From: an uncultured Eubacteriales bacterium
GTDB lineage: Bacteria; Bacillota; Clostridia; Oscillospirales; CAG-272
Assembly: GCA_934401725.1 (NCBI GenBank)
Contig: CAKRSS010000013.1
Location: forward strand, 1 to 41,132
DNA: 41,132 nt
Direction of reading: 5' to 3'
Under the pieces are notes generated by a model that saw only the letters and a list, made by a program, of their open reading frames with translations, searched no databases and was not told the origin of the DNA. Shown one piece after another: positions 7,710-15,328 of this stretch (its first letter is position 1; every line of letters begins with the position of its first letter). A program made the position numbers and the translations under genes.

Positions 7710-8120
7710 ATGGCAATACATAACGAACTAAAAGCTGTCGACGGTAATATAGACGAACATTTCTATGAAAACTCCCTCATGACACTTGAAGTTGTTTCTG
7801 ATGGAGCAGGAAATGTACTCTCGCTTCCCAAATATCGCATGCGCGAAATGGATGACGAGGAGTTCGAAAAAGTAAATAAACTATACAAGGACCAGTGCGA
7901 GGCTCTCGCTGCGCATGAGGCCGCCGATCTTAGCTCCACTAATGTCACCGAGCTGCTGTTGTGCCTGTTTTTAGGCACATTCGGCGCACATAGATTTTAT
8001 CGCAAACAAGTCGGAATGGGCATTCTGTACCTTTTCACGTGCGGACTGTTCACGATAGGTGTAATTGTTGACCTTATCAGAATAATTATTCGTCTGTCAA
8101 AAAAGGATAACAAAGCGTAA
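7710..8120 (+). CDS. TM2-domain membrane protein
   Basis: 136 aa. The C-terminal 55 residues are a TM2 domain: two membrane helices joined by GTFGAHRFYRKQVGMGILYLFTC, with the conserved G-AHRFY and basic residues. The N-terminal half is charged and helical (MDDEEFEKVNKLYKDQCEALAAHEAADL) and probably cytoplasmic. The ATG at 7710 lacks a clear ribosome site. A better one (CAGGAG) sits upstream before ATG at 7653, but that frame stops after three codons, hinting at a mutated start. The function of bacterial TM2 proteins is poorly defined. Base composition is more AT-rich than neighbours. Confidence 0.8.
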   Translation: MAIHNELKAVDGNIDEHFYENSLMTLEVVSDGAGNVLSLPKYRMREMDDEEFEKVNKLYKDQCEALAAHEAADLSSTNVTELLLCLFLGTFGAHRFYRKQVGMGILYLFTCGLFTIGVIVDLIRIIIRLSKKDNKA

Positions 8121-8128
8121 AAATCACA

Positions 8129-8253
8129 CCGGGCTACTCCGACACCTATTTCGCTTCTACGACCTGCTCGGCCCCGACTACCTCGGCGCCGTCCGCGGCG
8201 ACCCCGCCCCCGACAGCATGCTCTGCGCGACGGTTATGGATGTGAATAAGTGA
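8129..8253 (+). pseudogene. 3' remnant of an unidentified gene
   Basis: After the TM2 gene a GC-rich frame reads FYDLLGPDYLGAVRGDPAPDS...MDVNK and stops at 8251-8253, with no start codon or ribosome site. Codon use is like a real gene, and the composition changes sharply from the AT-rich TM2 gene. It looks like the tail of a gene whose front was replaced by the TM2 insertion. The family is not recognised. Confidence 0.45.
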
Positions 8254-8265
8254 GAATATAAAACA

Positions 8266-8300
8266 ATTCCCCAACCCGCGAAAGCGGTTTGGGGAATCTT
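8266..8300. terminator. bidirectional terminator between convergent genes
   Basis: ATTCCCCAACCCGC pairs with GCGGTTTGGGGAAT around a GAAA loop, with T-runs on either side. It lies between the plus-strand remnant and the minus-strand gene ending at 8335. Confidence 0.85.
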
Positions 8301-8334
8301 ATATTCTGCGCAAATTTTCAGCGCGCTGTCCGCC

Positions 8335-8838
8335 TCACTTGGGGAAATGCTCGTTCAGAATATCCAGAATCATTATTTTCAACTCTGTATCGATGTTTGA
8401 ATAATAACACTCCGAGCTCCCGTCGACAGATATGCGAACCCTGTCGCCCAGCGCGGCAAGGGAAAACGTGTGCTCGTCCGTCGTGAAGCGAATGAACGGG
8501 TACGAATTCGTCCCCGGATTGTTGTCCCTCGCAGGCTCGGGCGCTGCCTGGTAGCATCCGCGCCGCAGCAGCTCCAAAATCTCACCGGCGGCCTCTTCGT
8601 CCGAAAAGCTGCCCCGAAGGCTGGGGTCGTTCCCCTGATCGACGAACATTTCCTTGATGTCAGCGCCCATCAGCGGGTACAGCCCCACCTGGCTATAATC
8701 CATAATACGCGCCGACTTCATCCTGCCCAAAACAACAATATTCACGCAAAGCGACGCCGCCAAAAGAAACAGCAGCACCCCGAGCACAATATACCACGTC
8801 TTCGCCTTGCGATTTTTCACAGCATTGCCGTTGTTCAT
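8335..8838 (-). CDS. small membrane-anchored protein, unknown function
   Basis: 167 aa. A short basic start is followed by one hydrophobic segment (about residues 14-35, WYIVLGVLLFLLAASLCVNIVVLG), then an extracellular domain of about 130 residues without cysteine pairs or known motifs. The start at 8838 has GGAGGTACAGTC before it. It lies just downstream of, and on the same strand as, a giant ECF sigma factor, but has its own likely promoter (TTGACA 8911-8916, TATAGT about 16 bp on). Whether it works with the sigma factor is unknown. Confidence 0.7.
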   Translation of the reverse strand: MNNGNAVKNRKAKTWYIVLGVLLFLLAASLCVNIVVLGRMKSARIMDYSQVGLYPLMGADIKEMFVDQGNDPSLRGSFSDEEAAGEILELLRRGCYQAAPEPARDNNPGTNSYPFIRFTTDEHTFSLAALGDRVRISVDGSSECYYSNIDTELKIMILDILNEHFPK

Positions 8839-8926
8839 GACTGTACCTCCGTTTTAATATTATGGATATAAATACACCTTGTACATCCACTATACCACAA
8901 ACCGGAAAAATGTCAAGCCGATATAA

Positions 8927-10507
8927 TTACGCCCTGATACTCTCCCCTTCGACGCAGAACACGCCGCATGTCAGGGGCTTTTCGCCGTCGGGCTTGCATA
9001 AAGCACCGCGTCGAATAAGCTCATCGGTAACATATCCGATAATCCGATACAGATAGCAGCCCATCCACTGGTTGATCTGCCCGTGCAGATGCCTCGGCAC
9101 AAAGTCCTCAAAGCTCCTGCGGACGCTTTTGATCCACCCGGTGAGCAGGTCGTCTGTCTTCTCATCGGTCATGTCAAACAGCGAGGCAAATTCCGCAAAC
9201 TGCGCCCCGGTGAAGTAGGGGATATTGAGATAATAATCGCCATCGGAGAGCGTGATCAGGTTGTTTTTTACGAAATGCGCGGCGTCCTCGTCGGACAGAA
9301 TGCCTTTGGGTATCAGACCATTTGCCGCGTTCTGCGCAGCGCCGGTCTCAAGCAGCCAGCGCGTCCCGTTGTTGTGATAGACGTTATAATCAAAATATTT
9401 TTGCACCCAATAATAGTAAATCCGCCCCTCTTCGCCGGTCGCAGTGTTGCAGCCGGAATTGTATTCGTAACCGTTTTCGGTTTCATCCACGGTTTCCTCC
9501 ACAATAAACCAACCATAGCCGCCGTCCTTTCTCGGCGGATACGGGCCGTTTTCGAGCTTCAGACGGTTATTTTTAACGTCGCGTATCCTGCGTCTGAGCA
9601 CATACGGGACGACAATATACCCCAGTCGACCCATGCCGAAATCGTTGCCGTAAAAATCAACCGCGCCGATTTTGCCCTCGGCTTCCTTAAAAATCGCCTC
9701 AAATTTATCGGCCAGCAGGTTGACCGTCGTTTCGGAAACGCCCTCGATCTGTCCCCTGTCTTTCAGGCGGAAGATAATAAAATCGGTGACATACTTATTG
9801 CCGACTCTGCGTATCGCGTCGCCGTATTCGAGGCGAGGCAGCTCGTCCTCGATATACATGGTGGGGAGGCCCGTGCTGATGCTGATTTCCTCGACCGTCA
9901 GCGGCTTCTCATAAGCCGCAAGGCAGATGGCGCGGGCAATCTGCCTGTGAAGATATGTATCGGAATCCATATCGCCGTTGCACACTGTCGTGTCCCAGTT
10001 GATTCGCTGATAAACTTTGTCCATTTTGTTCTCTCCTATCCTGTCTCGGATTTTCCGGCGTCCGACATTCAGCCGCCATTTGATTGTGGTCTCGGGGAGC
10101 GAATACCTCCGGGCAAGATCTCTGACGGACAGCTCGCCGATATAGTAATCGACAAAAATATTCTTATACTCGGAGGACAACGTGTGCAGATACCGGAATA
10201 CCGTTTCGTATTGCTCCTGCGTATTATCCTCGTCAAGCTCGGAATAATCTGCGACATCAAAGAGCCCGTCGTCGCACGACAATACTATCTGATTTTTATT
10301 CCTGGCATCAATAAAGCGGGCGTATCTGTTATGCGCGACGCGCCAGACCCAGGCATCAAGAGATTCAATTTGATATTTGCCCATTCCGTCAAGAATGTGA
10401 CAGACAATCTCGCCCGCAAGATCCTCCGCGTCGCAGCGGTTGGATAACCTCTTGTAGCAGAACCGAAATATCGGCTCAATGTACGGAATGATTTTGTTCT
10501 CGTCCAA
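8927..10507 (-). CDS. ECF-type sigma factor with long C-terminal extension (copy 1)
   Basis: 526 aa. Residues about 8-70 match sigma region 2 (FRFCYKRLSNRCDAEDLAGEIV ... AWVWRVAHNRYARFIDAR) and about 105-160 match region 4 (LSVRDLARRYSLPETTIKWRLNVGRRKIRDRI). About 350 residues follow, starting with a winged-helix-like stretch (LTVEEISISTGLPTMYIEDELPRLEYGDAI). A TTG start at 10507 is chosen because AAAGGAGG lies 7 nt upstream; an upstream ATG frame has no such site. It should direct RNA polymerase to unknown promoters. No anti-sigma gene adjoins it; the extension may do that job. It is homologous along its length to 18981-20645. Confidence 0.85.
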   Translation of the reverse strand: MDENKIIPYIEPIFRFCYKRLSNRCDAEDLAGEIVCHILDGMGKYQIESLDAWVWRVAHNRYARFIDARNKNQIVLSCDDGLFDVADYSELDEDNTQEQYETVFRYLHTLSSEYKNIFVDYYIGELSVRDLARRYSLPETTIKWRLNVGRRKIRDRIGENKMDKVYQRINWDTTVCNGDMDSDTYLHRQIARAICLAAYEKPLTVEEISISTGLPTMYIEDELPRLEYGDAIRRVGNKYVTDFIIFRLKDRGQIEGVSETTVNLLADKFEAIFKEAEGKIGAVDFYGNDFGMGRLGYIVVPYVLRRRIRDVKNNRLKLENGPYPPRKDGGYGWFIVEETVDETENGYEYNSGCNTATGEEGRIYYYWVQKYFDYNVYHNNGTRWLLETGAAQNAANGLIPKGILSDEDAAHFVKNNLITLSDGDYYLNIPYFTGAQFAEFASLFDMTDEKTDDLLTGWIKSVRRSFEDFVPRHLHGQINQWMGCYLYRIIGYVTDELIRRGALCKPDGEKPLTCGVFCVEGESIRA

Positions 10508-10591
10508 TCTCCCCCCTCCTTTCTCGGTTGCTGCAATCATGATTACACCCGTATAGTGCATCAGAATCGGTTTGGATAGGTCTTTTGTAGA

Positions 10592-10620
10592 ATTATATCA
10601 TGAATTTTTGGGGTTGTCTA
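10592..10620 (-). promoter_or_regulatory. promoter of ECF sigma copy 1
   Basis: Minus-strand TAGACA (10615-10620), 17-bp spacer, TATAAT (10592-10597). It is a housekeeping-type promoter, so expression is not obviously self-dependent. Confidence 0.65.
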
Positions 10621-10788
10621 CATGCGGCAGCTTCCCCTCCCCGGCGTCAATTATCCCCGCGCTATATTTTTTCAACCTGCGGTTAATCAGGTGTGTCCCA
10701 ACAATGCCTTTTCAAAAACCTGTTTTGTGCTATAATAGTATCGGAAGCAGGCGCCGGCTTACTATTTCAGTTTATCGGAGGTACAGTT

Positions 10789-11859
10789 ATGGAAATGACT
10801 ATCGGTGCAAACATAAAACGTTTGCGTACAGCCAGAAATATTACACAGGAGCAGCTCTCGGTTGCAATGAACGTCACGTGCGCCGCGGTAAGCAAGTGGG
10901 AGCGCGGCGAAACCTATCCCGACATTACACTTCTTCAGCCGCTGGCTTATTTCTTTGAAGTAACCCTTGACGAGCTTATGGGATACGATCAGAAAAAAGT
11001 TCAGGCTGATATTGATGAGACGATCGCTCTTTACAGAAAGCATTGGAAAGATAGCAAAGGACGTGAAATTATCGTCAGGGCATATCATGATTATCCGAAC
11101 GACTATTGGATCATGCATTACTATATGTGGAATATCGGAGGTGATATGGCAGACAACGATCCGGCTGTCCTGGTCGGACACAAGAAGGAATTCCTTTCCA
11201 TCTGCGAAAAAATTCTGGACGGTTGCACTGAAGACGCGTTGCGGCTGAACGCATGGAACATGCGCGCCAAAATTCTTCACGCAGAGGGGCAAACGGATGA
11301 AGCGCTCCGGATATATCAGACAAAGTTCGCGGATTGGTATACCACAAGCGGGCAGAAAACCGAGCAGTTGTTCGCCAAGGACACGAGCGAATACTATTTT
11401 CACGTGCGAAAAAATATGTATGAGCTTGGCGATTTTGCGGCAGACAAACTCGGGCGGACCGTGTTCTTTGATCCATCACTATCTATGGCAGAGAAAACAG
11501 AACGTGCAATTCTGTATGGCGATTTAATGCTGAACGCTTACAGAGAAACCAAAGAAGCGTTTTTCCTGATGCTTGCGGAATCTTTTCTCGGAAGAATGGA
11601 AAACGATCTTTCCTACCGCGGCGGAACCGATGAGCAGATCATCGCCGTTATGGACAAAAATCTTTACGCAAAGAAACTGCTGGAAGAAGCGAGGAGCGAA
11701 AACGAGCCCTTGAACCGGGCTTTTGATCGCTATTCCGAAGTTGCTCGGCGTAATATTCTCAAATATACCATTGACTGTCGTGCGGCCGCCACGGGCGGCA
11801 GACGAGCCGAGCTTCTGAAAAATCCCGAGTACAGGGCTGTTCTGGATAAGTACAGGTAA
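10789..11859 (+). CDS. XRE-family regulator with TPR-like C-terminal region
   Basis: 356 aa. Residues 5-67 form an XRE domain (IKRLRTARNITQEQLSVAMNVTCAAVSKWERGETYPD ... ELMGYD). The remaining about 290 residues are helical with Trp/Tyr-rich repeats (LNAWNMRAKILHAEGQTDEALRIYQ), like the TPR-type sensor halves of many Firmicutes XRE regulators. The ATG at 10789 follows CGGAGGTACAGTT; longer frames upstream lack a ribosome site. It has a promoter with TATAAT near 10731. It is monocistronic. The ligand and targets are unknown. Confidence 0.82.
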   Translation: MEMTIGANIKRLRTARNITQEQLSVAMNVTCAAVSKWERGETYPDITLLQPLAYFFEVTLDELMGYDQKKVQADIDETIALYRKHWKDSKGREIIVRAYHDYPNDYWIMHYYMWNIGGDMADNDPAVLVGHKKEFLSICEKILDGCTEDALRLNAWNMRAKILHAEGQTDEALRIYQTKFADWYTTSGQKTEQLFAKDTSEYYFHVRKNMYELGDFAADKLGRTVFFDPSLSMAEKTERAILYGDLMLNAYRETKEAFFLMLAESFLGRMENDLSYRGGTDEQIIAVMDKNLYAKKLLEEARSENEPLNRAFDRYSEVARRNILKYTIDCRAAATGGRRAELLKNPEYRAVLDKYR

Positions 11860-11969
11860 TCTCCTACGGGGAACAGGTTTTACAAAGGTTCGCCCGCTTT
11901 TGACCGTACCGAACCCCAAAACTTGAAAAAATGTCTTGGGTTTCTGACTTTTTAGCGGCAAAAATCGTC

Positions 11970-12007
11970 GGGGTGTAAAAAATCTCAAAATGAGTTTTTT
12001 ACACCCC
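11970..12007. terminator. bidirectional terminator
   Basis: GGGGTGTAAAAAA and TTTTTTACACCCC form a near-perfect 38-bp palindrome between two convergent genes. The T-runs inside the stem act in either direction. Confidence 0.85.
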
Positions 12008-12048
12008 CTTTCTTCTTAATTGTTATGGTCTTAAAAGATGCCCGTTTG

Positions 12049-12924
12049 TTATGAGGGAAAAGCATCCCGGTAGGAAACATCTTTGAACTTTTCTTTCAAA
12101 GCTTCAAAAGCTTGAACGTATTTCTCAATTTTTGCTTCATTCCCCCTAACTTTCAATGCAGGTTTGCGCTTTCCGATAATAATCGCTCCGGGAACATTTA
12201 CCGGGTTTTCATTCGACTCAAATAATTCGCAGTCATGCTTGGGTTTCAAAGAAAATCCTTCAACCTGTGGAAAGTTTGCAACAATCCACGCCACCTGTTC
12301 CGTTGTGAAAAGATTTGTCGGAAAATCAAACACCCCGAGGTGCGGAAGCCGCTCCATAAAAGACAGGTCGTTATCCGCAATTGCTCGCCCGGTAAAAGCG
12401 AGTTTTTCTACGCCCGTATTTGCAAGCGGCATCATGCTATCAATTATCATTTTGCTCCAAACCGCGTTCCCGATTCTGAATTCCTTGAGTGCAGGAGCGG
12501 TTTCAATTCCTTTAACAGATGACAGGCGTGAGAAATCTTCTATACACAGTCCTGTCAGAGACTTATTTTCGGTCATGTTCCAGAGAGCTATAACCCTTTG
12601 ATTTGCAAAAAGAACAACATACTCAAGTTGTGGCAGCGTGCCAAGCAAAGACAGGTTCTCAATAAATTTATTTTTGAAAAAACGTATCGCTTTCAGTTGC
12701 CTGCCGTATGTTTTTATAAAATACTCAAACGTGTCTTGCCGCAACCCGGAAATCGTCACCACATCCGCACCGGGATATTCTTTCAGTTTATCAATATCGG
12801 AAACTGAAATTCTTCCGCCGCTGATGTCTGCTCTTTCTTCGCGCAGCCATATGCAACTGTGCGTTTTTGCCGCAGAATTATAATCAAAACTTCCGTCAAC
12901 AAACGAGTCAAATGAAAATTTCAT
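12049..12924 (-). CDS. leucine-rich-repeat-like cytoplasmic protein
   Basis: 291 aa, no signal peptide or membrane segment. From about residue 85 to 230 it has LRR-like periodicity (IENLSLLGTLPQLEYVVLF, SLTGLCIEDFSRLSSVKGIETAPALKEFRIG, LSFMERLPHLGVFDFP). The C-terminal tail is Lys-rich (KIEKYVQAFEALKEKFKDV). The second ATG (12924) is chosen because AGGAG abuts the first ATG and lies 6 nt from the second. Codon use is clearly more AT-rich than in neighbouring genes, suggesting acquisition. It is similar to immunity-like or orphan LRR proteins of gut Firmicutes, but no function can be given. Confidence 0.72.
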   Translation of the reverse strand: MKFSFDSFVDGSFDYNSAAKTHSCIWLREERADISGGRISVSDIDKLKEYPGADVVTISGLRQDTFEYFIKTYGRQLKAIRFFKNKFIENLSLLGTLPQLEYVVLFANQRVIALWNMTENKSLTGLCIEDFSRLSSVKGIETAPALKEFRIGNAVWSKMIIDSMMPLANTGVEKLAFTGRAIADNDLSFMERLPHLGVFDFPTNLFTTEQVAWIVANFPQVEGFSLKPKHDCELFESNENPVNVPGAIIIGKRKPALKVRGNEAKIEKYVQAFEALKEKFKDVSYRDAFPS

Positions 12925-12951
12925 TTTCATCTCCTATACCTGTTTTTTGTT

Positions 12952-12980
12952 ATTATAACATATACTTGAAAATGATTCAA
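12952..12980 (-). promoter_or_regulatory. promoter of the LRR-like gene
   Basis: Minus-strand TTGAAT (12975-12980), 17-bp spacer, TATAAT (12952-12957). Confidence 0.7.
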
Positions 12981-13135
12981 GCAATAAATAAACATACCAA
13001 ATTTACATTTTTGATAGCATGAAAAAAGCCCGAAATCCCATATAGGATCAGGTTTTTTGCCTCAAATATCTTTTAAGAGACTTATACTTAAAACTTCTCG
13101 AACCGGTTTAGTGAAAAGTAAAGAGAAAAAATAAA

Positions 13136-13165
13136 ACCTTCCCGAACTTCGTTCGGGAAGGTTTT
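13136..13165 (-). terminator. terminator of the tRNA pair
   Basis: AACCTTCCCGAAC pairs with GTTCGGGAAGGTT around TTC, with A/T runs on both sides, directly after the 3' CCA of tRNA-fMet. Confidence 0.9.
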
Positions 13166-13243
<78 letters not shown>

Positions 13244-13249
13244 ATATAT

Positions 13250-13338
13250 TGGTGCCGGAAACCGGGATCGAACCGGTACGATACTTTCGTATCACGGGAT
13301 TTTAAGTCCCGGGCGTCTGCCAGTTCCGCCATTCCGGC
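13250..13338 (-). tRNA. tRNA-Leu (TAA), CCA encoded
   Basis: Class II tRNA of 89 nt. Acceptor GCCGGAA pairs with TTCCGGC, the anticodon loop is CTTAAAA (anticodon TAA, reads UUA/UUG), the long variable arm is TGATACGAAAGTATCGT, the T-loop is TTCGATC, and CCA is encoded. It is first in a two-tRNA transcript. Confidence 0.95.
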
Positions 13339-13378
13339 GAACCTGCGACTTAGGGATGCTTCCCCGGTTCGCTTTATT

Positions 13379-13407
13379 ATTATAGCACGGGCGTGCCGCA
13401 TTGTCAA
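13379..13407 (-). promoter_or_regulatory. consensus promoter of the tRNA pair
   Basis: Minus-strand TTGACA (13402-13407), 17-bp spacer, TATAAT (13379-13384). Confidence 0.88.
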
Positions 13408-13469
13408 CCCCTTTTGATAAAATTATTTGACTTTCTGCCGACACCGCACGACATATTTCCCTCCCCCTC

Positions 13470-13498
13470 TTGACAACCGCCGTCGCTTTCAATATAAT
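13470..13498 (+). promoter_or_regulatory. consensus promoter of the amidase gene
   Basis: TTGACA (13470-13475), 17-bp spacer, TATAAT (13493-13498), 56 nt before the ATG. Confidence 0.85.
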
Positions 13499-13553
13499 TA
13501 AACTGCGGCCGCGTAAAGCGTGCACGCCCCAGATTACGAAAGGTACGGCTATC

Positions 13554-14159
13554 ATGAGCAAGAAACTTATAATTCTCGACCCCGGTCACGGGGAGTTCGG
13601 CAACCAGCACACCACCCGCGAGGGCTTCTATGAGGGCACTCAGAACTACGTTCTCGCCATCCATCTGCGCGACGAGCTTGCCGCGCGCGGCTTCGACGTC
13701 ATGATGACGCGCAACGCCGTCGGTGAAAATCCGTCGCTTGAGGAGCGCGGCTCCATGGCAGGCAAGAACGGCGCGGTCATGTTCCTTTCCCTGCACTCCA
13801 ACGCTCCCGGAGCCTCGCCGTCGCCCGAGCGCTACGCCAGCGTGCGCGGCGCCGAGACCTACTACTCAATCACCGACGAGGAGCACAACGCCGTCATCGC
13901 GCGCGCGCTCAACGACGCTGTCGTGTCGGTTATGAACACCGAGGATCGCGGCATCAAGACCCGCCGCTACCCCGACCACCCCGACTGGGACTATTACGGC
14001 GTCATACGCGCCGCGGCTCAGAGCGGCTGCCGCACGGCATTTCTCGTCGAGCACGGCTTCCACACAAACCCTGCCGACTCCGCATTTTTGCAGGACGAGA
14101 GCTGTCTTGCGCGTCTGGCAGCGGCCGAGGCGGAGGTTATCGCGCGCTTTTTCGCCTGA
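13554..14159 (+). CDS. N-acetylmuramoyl-L-alanine amidase (Amidase_3)
   Basis: 201 aa, a minimal catalytic domain. It cleaves the bond between N-acetylmuramic acid and L-alanine in peptidoglycan. Family motifs are present: LDPGHGEFG with the first zinc His, FLSLHSNA with the second, and FLVEHGFHTNPAD with the catalytic Glu. ATG at 13554 follows GAAAGGTA and gives the expected start MSKKLIILDPGHG. No signal peptide or wall-binding repeats are seen, so export is not explained. It could act on the mother-cell or spore wall, or be released by another route. It has its own promoter. Confidence 0.9.
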   Translation: MSKKLIILDPGHGEFGNQHTTREGFYEGTQNYVLAIHLRDELAARGFDVMMTRNAVGENPSLEERGSMAGKNGAVMFLSLHSNAPGASPSPERYASVRGAETYYSITDEEHNAVIARALNDAVVSVMNTEDRGIKTRRYPDHPDWDYYGVIRAAAQSGCRTAFLVEHGFHTNPADSAFLQDESCLARLAAAEAEVIARFFA

Positions 14160-14219
14160 TTTGTCGAGGGCATTTATACAAAAATAACGAAATTCTTGTC
14201 CCCGAACTTAAACAAACTA

Positions 14220-14248
14220 TTGACACAGCCACTGTTGTGAGTTATAAT
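14220..14248 (+). promoter_or_regulatory. consensus promoter of the LRR lipoprotein gene
   Basis: TTGACA (14220-14225), 17-bp spacer, TATAAT (14243-14248), about 50 nt before the ATG. Confidence 0.88.
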
Positions 14249-14300
14249 AAAGAGGTAGTATTCACTCTTGCCCTAATATAATTGGAGGTTTCGTTAAGAA

Positions 14301-15077
14301 ATGAAAAAATTACTTAGTATTCTTATGGCGGTTGCACTGCTTGTTTGTCTCGCGTCCTGCTCGAAGGACGACGGCAACCCCAATACGCCCATAGACGACG
14401 TTCCCAACAACAACTATTCCACCGCAGACGGCACTGCCAGCTTCAAATACGAGATAACCACCCTCAACGAGATCCGCATCGTCGGCTACACCGGCAAATA
14501 CGAGCAGCATGCTGTCACCGTACCCTCCGAGATAGACGGCATCGAGGTCACCGAGATCGGCAACCAGGCGTTCTACTATGCCAACAACATAACCTCCATC
14601 ACGCTGCCCTCCACGATAAAGACCATCGGGGCCTGGGCTTTTGCTGGCTGCTCCTACCTCACGAATGTGACCATTCCGGACAGCGTCACCGAAATCGGCG
14701 ACGGCGCGTTCTACAAGTGCGAGCTGCTGAAGGATCAGAAGCTTCCGACGTCTCTAACCGCTATCGGCCGGTTCACCTTCTACGAGTGCACCGCGCTAAC
14801 ATCGATTGAGATTCCGGCGTCCGTCAAGACGATCGGAGACTCCGCGTTCTGGGGCTGCACCGCGCTGACCGAGGTCAAGGGTGCGACGGGTCTCACAGAG
14901 CTTGGCGGCTACATATTCAACGGCTGCACCGCTCTGGTTGACATCACGCTTGGCGAGTCTGTCGGAAAAATTGGACTTTACACCTTCAACAACTGCGCGG
15001 CCCTTCAGCTGAAGGTAACGGCAGGCTCCTACGCCGAGAAGTACGCGCAGGACAACGGCTACACACTGGCAAAGTAA
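14301..15077 (+). CDS. BspA-type leucine-rich-repeat lipoprotein
   Basis: 258 aa. The lipoprotein signal ends in LASC (Cys20), followed by an Asn/Asp/Pro-rich linker. From about residue 75 there are six or so LRR_5 units of 23 residues (TEIGNQAFYYANNITSITLPSTIKTIGAWAFAGC and similar), the repeat of BspA-like surface proteins. The last unit ends in the usual YAEKYAQDNGYT cap. These proteins bind host or bacterial surface ligands; the ligand here is unknown. GGAGG lies upstream of the ATG. Confidence 0.9.
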   Translation: MKKLLSILMAVALLVCLASCSKDDGNPNTPIDDVPNNNYSTADGTASFKYEITTLNEIRIVGYTGKYEQHAVTVPSEIDGIEVTEIGNQAFYYANNITSITLPSTIKTIGAWAFAGCSYLTNVTIPDSVTEIGDGAFYKCELLKDQKLPTSLTAIGRFTFYECTALTSIEIPASVKTIGDSAFWGCTALTEVKGATGLTELGGYIFNGCTALVDITLGESVGKIGLYTFNNCAALQLKVTAGSYAEKYAQDNGYTLAK

Positions 15078-15093
15078 GTTGCATTAAACTGAA

Positions 15094-15256
15094 TTTTGCG
15101 GTTCCCGCAGGTGACGGCCTGCGGGGATCGCTTTTTTATTAAGAAAAGTTCTTTAGCCTTGGCAGGCACTCGCCGTGGAGGCCACCGACGGTGGAGAAGT
15201 GTACTTTTCTTAATAAAAAAGCAGTCCCCGCAGGCTTCCCTGCGAGAACCGCAAAA
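15094..15256 (+). repeat. 3'-UTR palindromic repeat element, full-length copy (copy 1)
   Basis: A 163-bp long inverted repeat starting 17 nt after the LRR lipoprotein stop. The outer arms each form a hairpin with a T-run (an intrinsic terminator). Inside them is a perfect 20-bp inverted pair at about 15130-15149 and 15202-15221, and in the centre the core GGAGGCCACCGACGGTGG. Related copies lie at 26577, 31786 and 40478. It also separates the LRR gene from convergent spoIIE. Confidence 0.85.
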
Positions 15257-15328
15257 ACATTTTAATCAGCATACGGGCAACATCAACGAAGTGCTGCCGC
15301 ACTTCATTGATTGCAATACGCCCACACC

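Noticed and set aside
9083..10447. 454-codon plus-strand open frame
   Set aside because: It lies opposite the sigma factor gene, has no ribosome site, and shows no known protein pattern.
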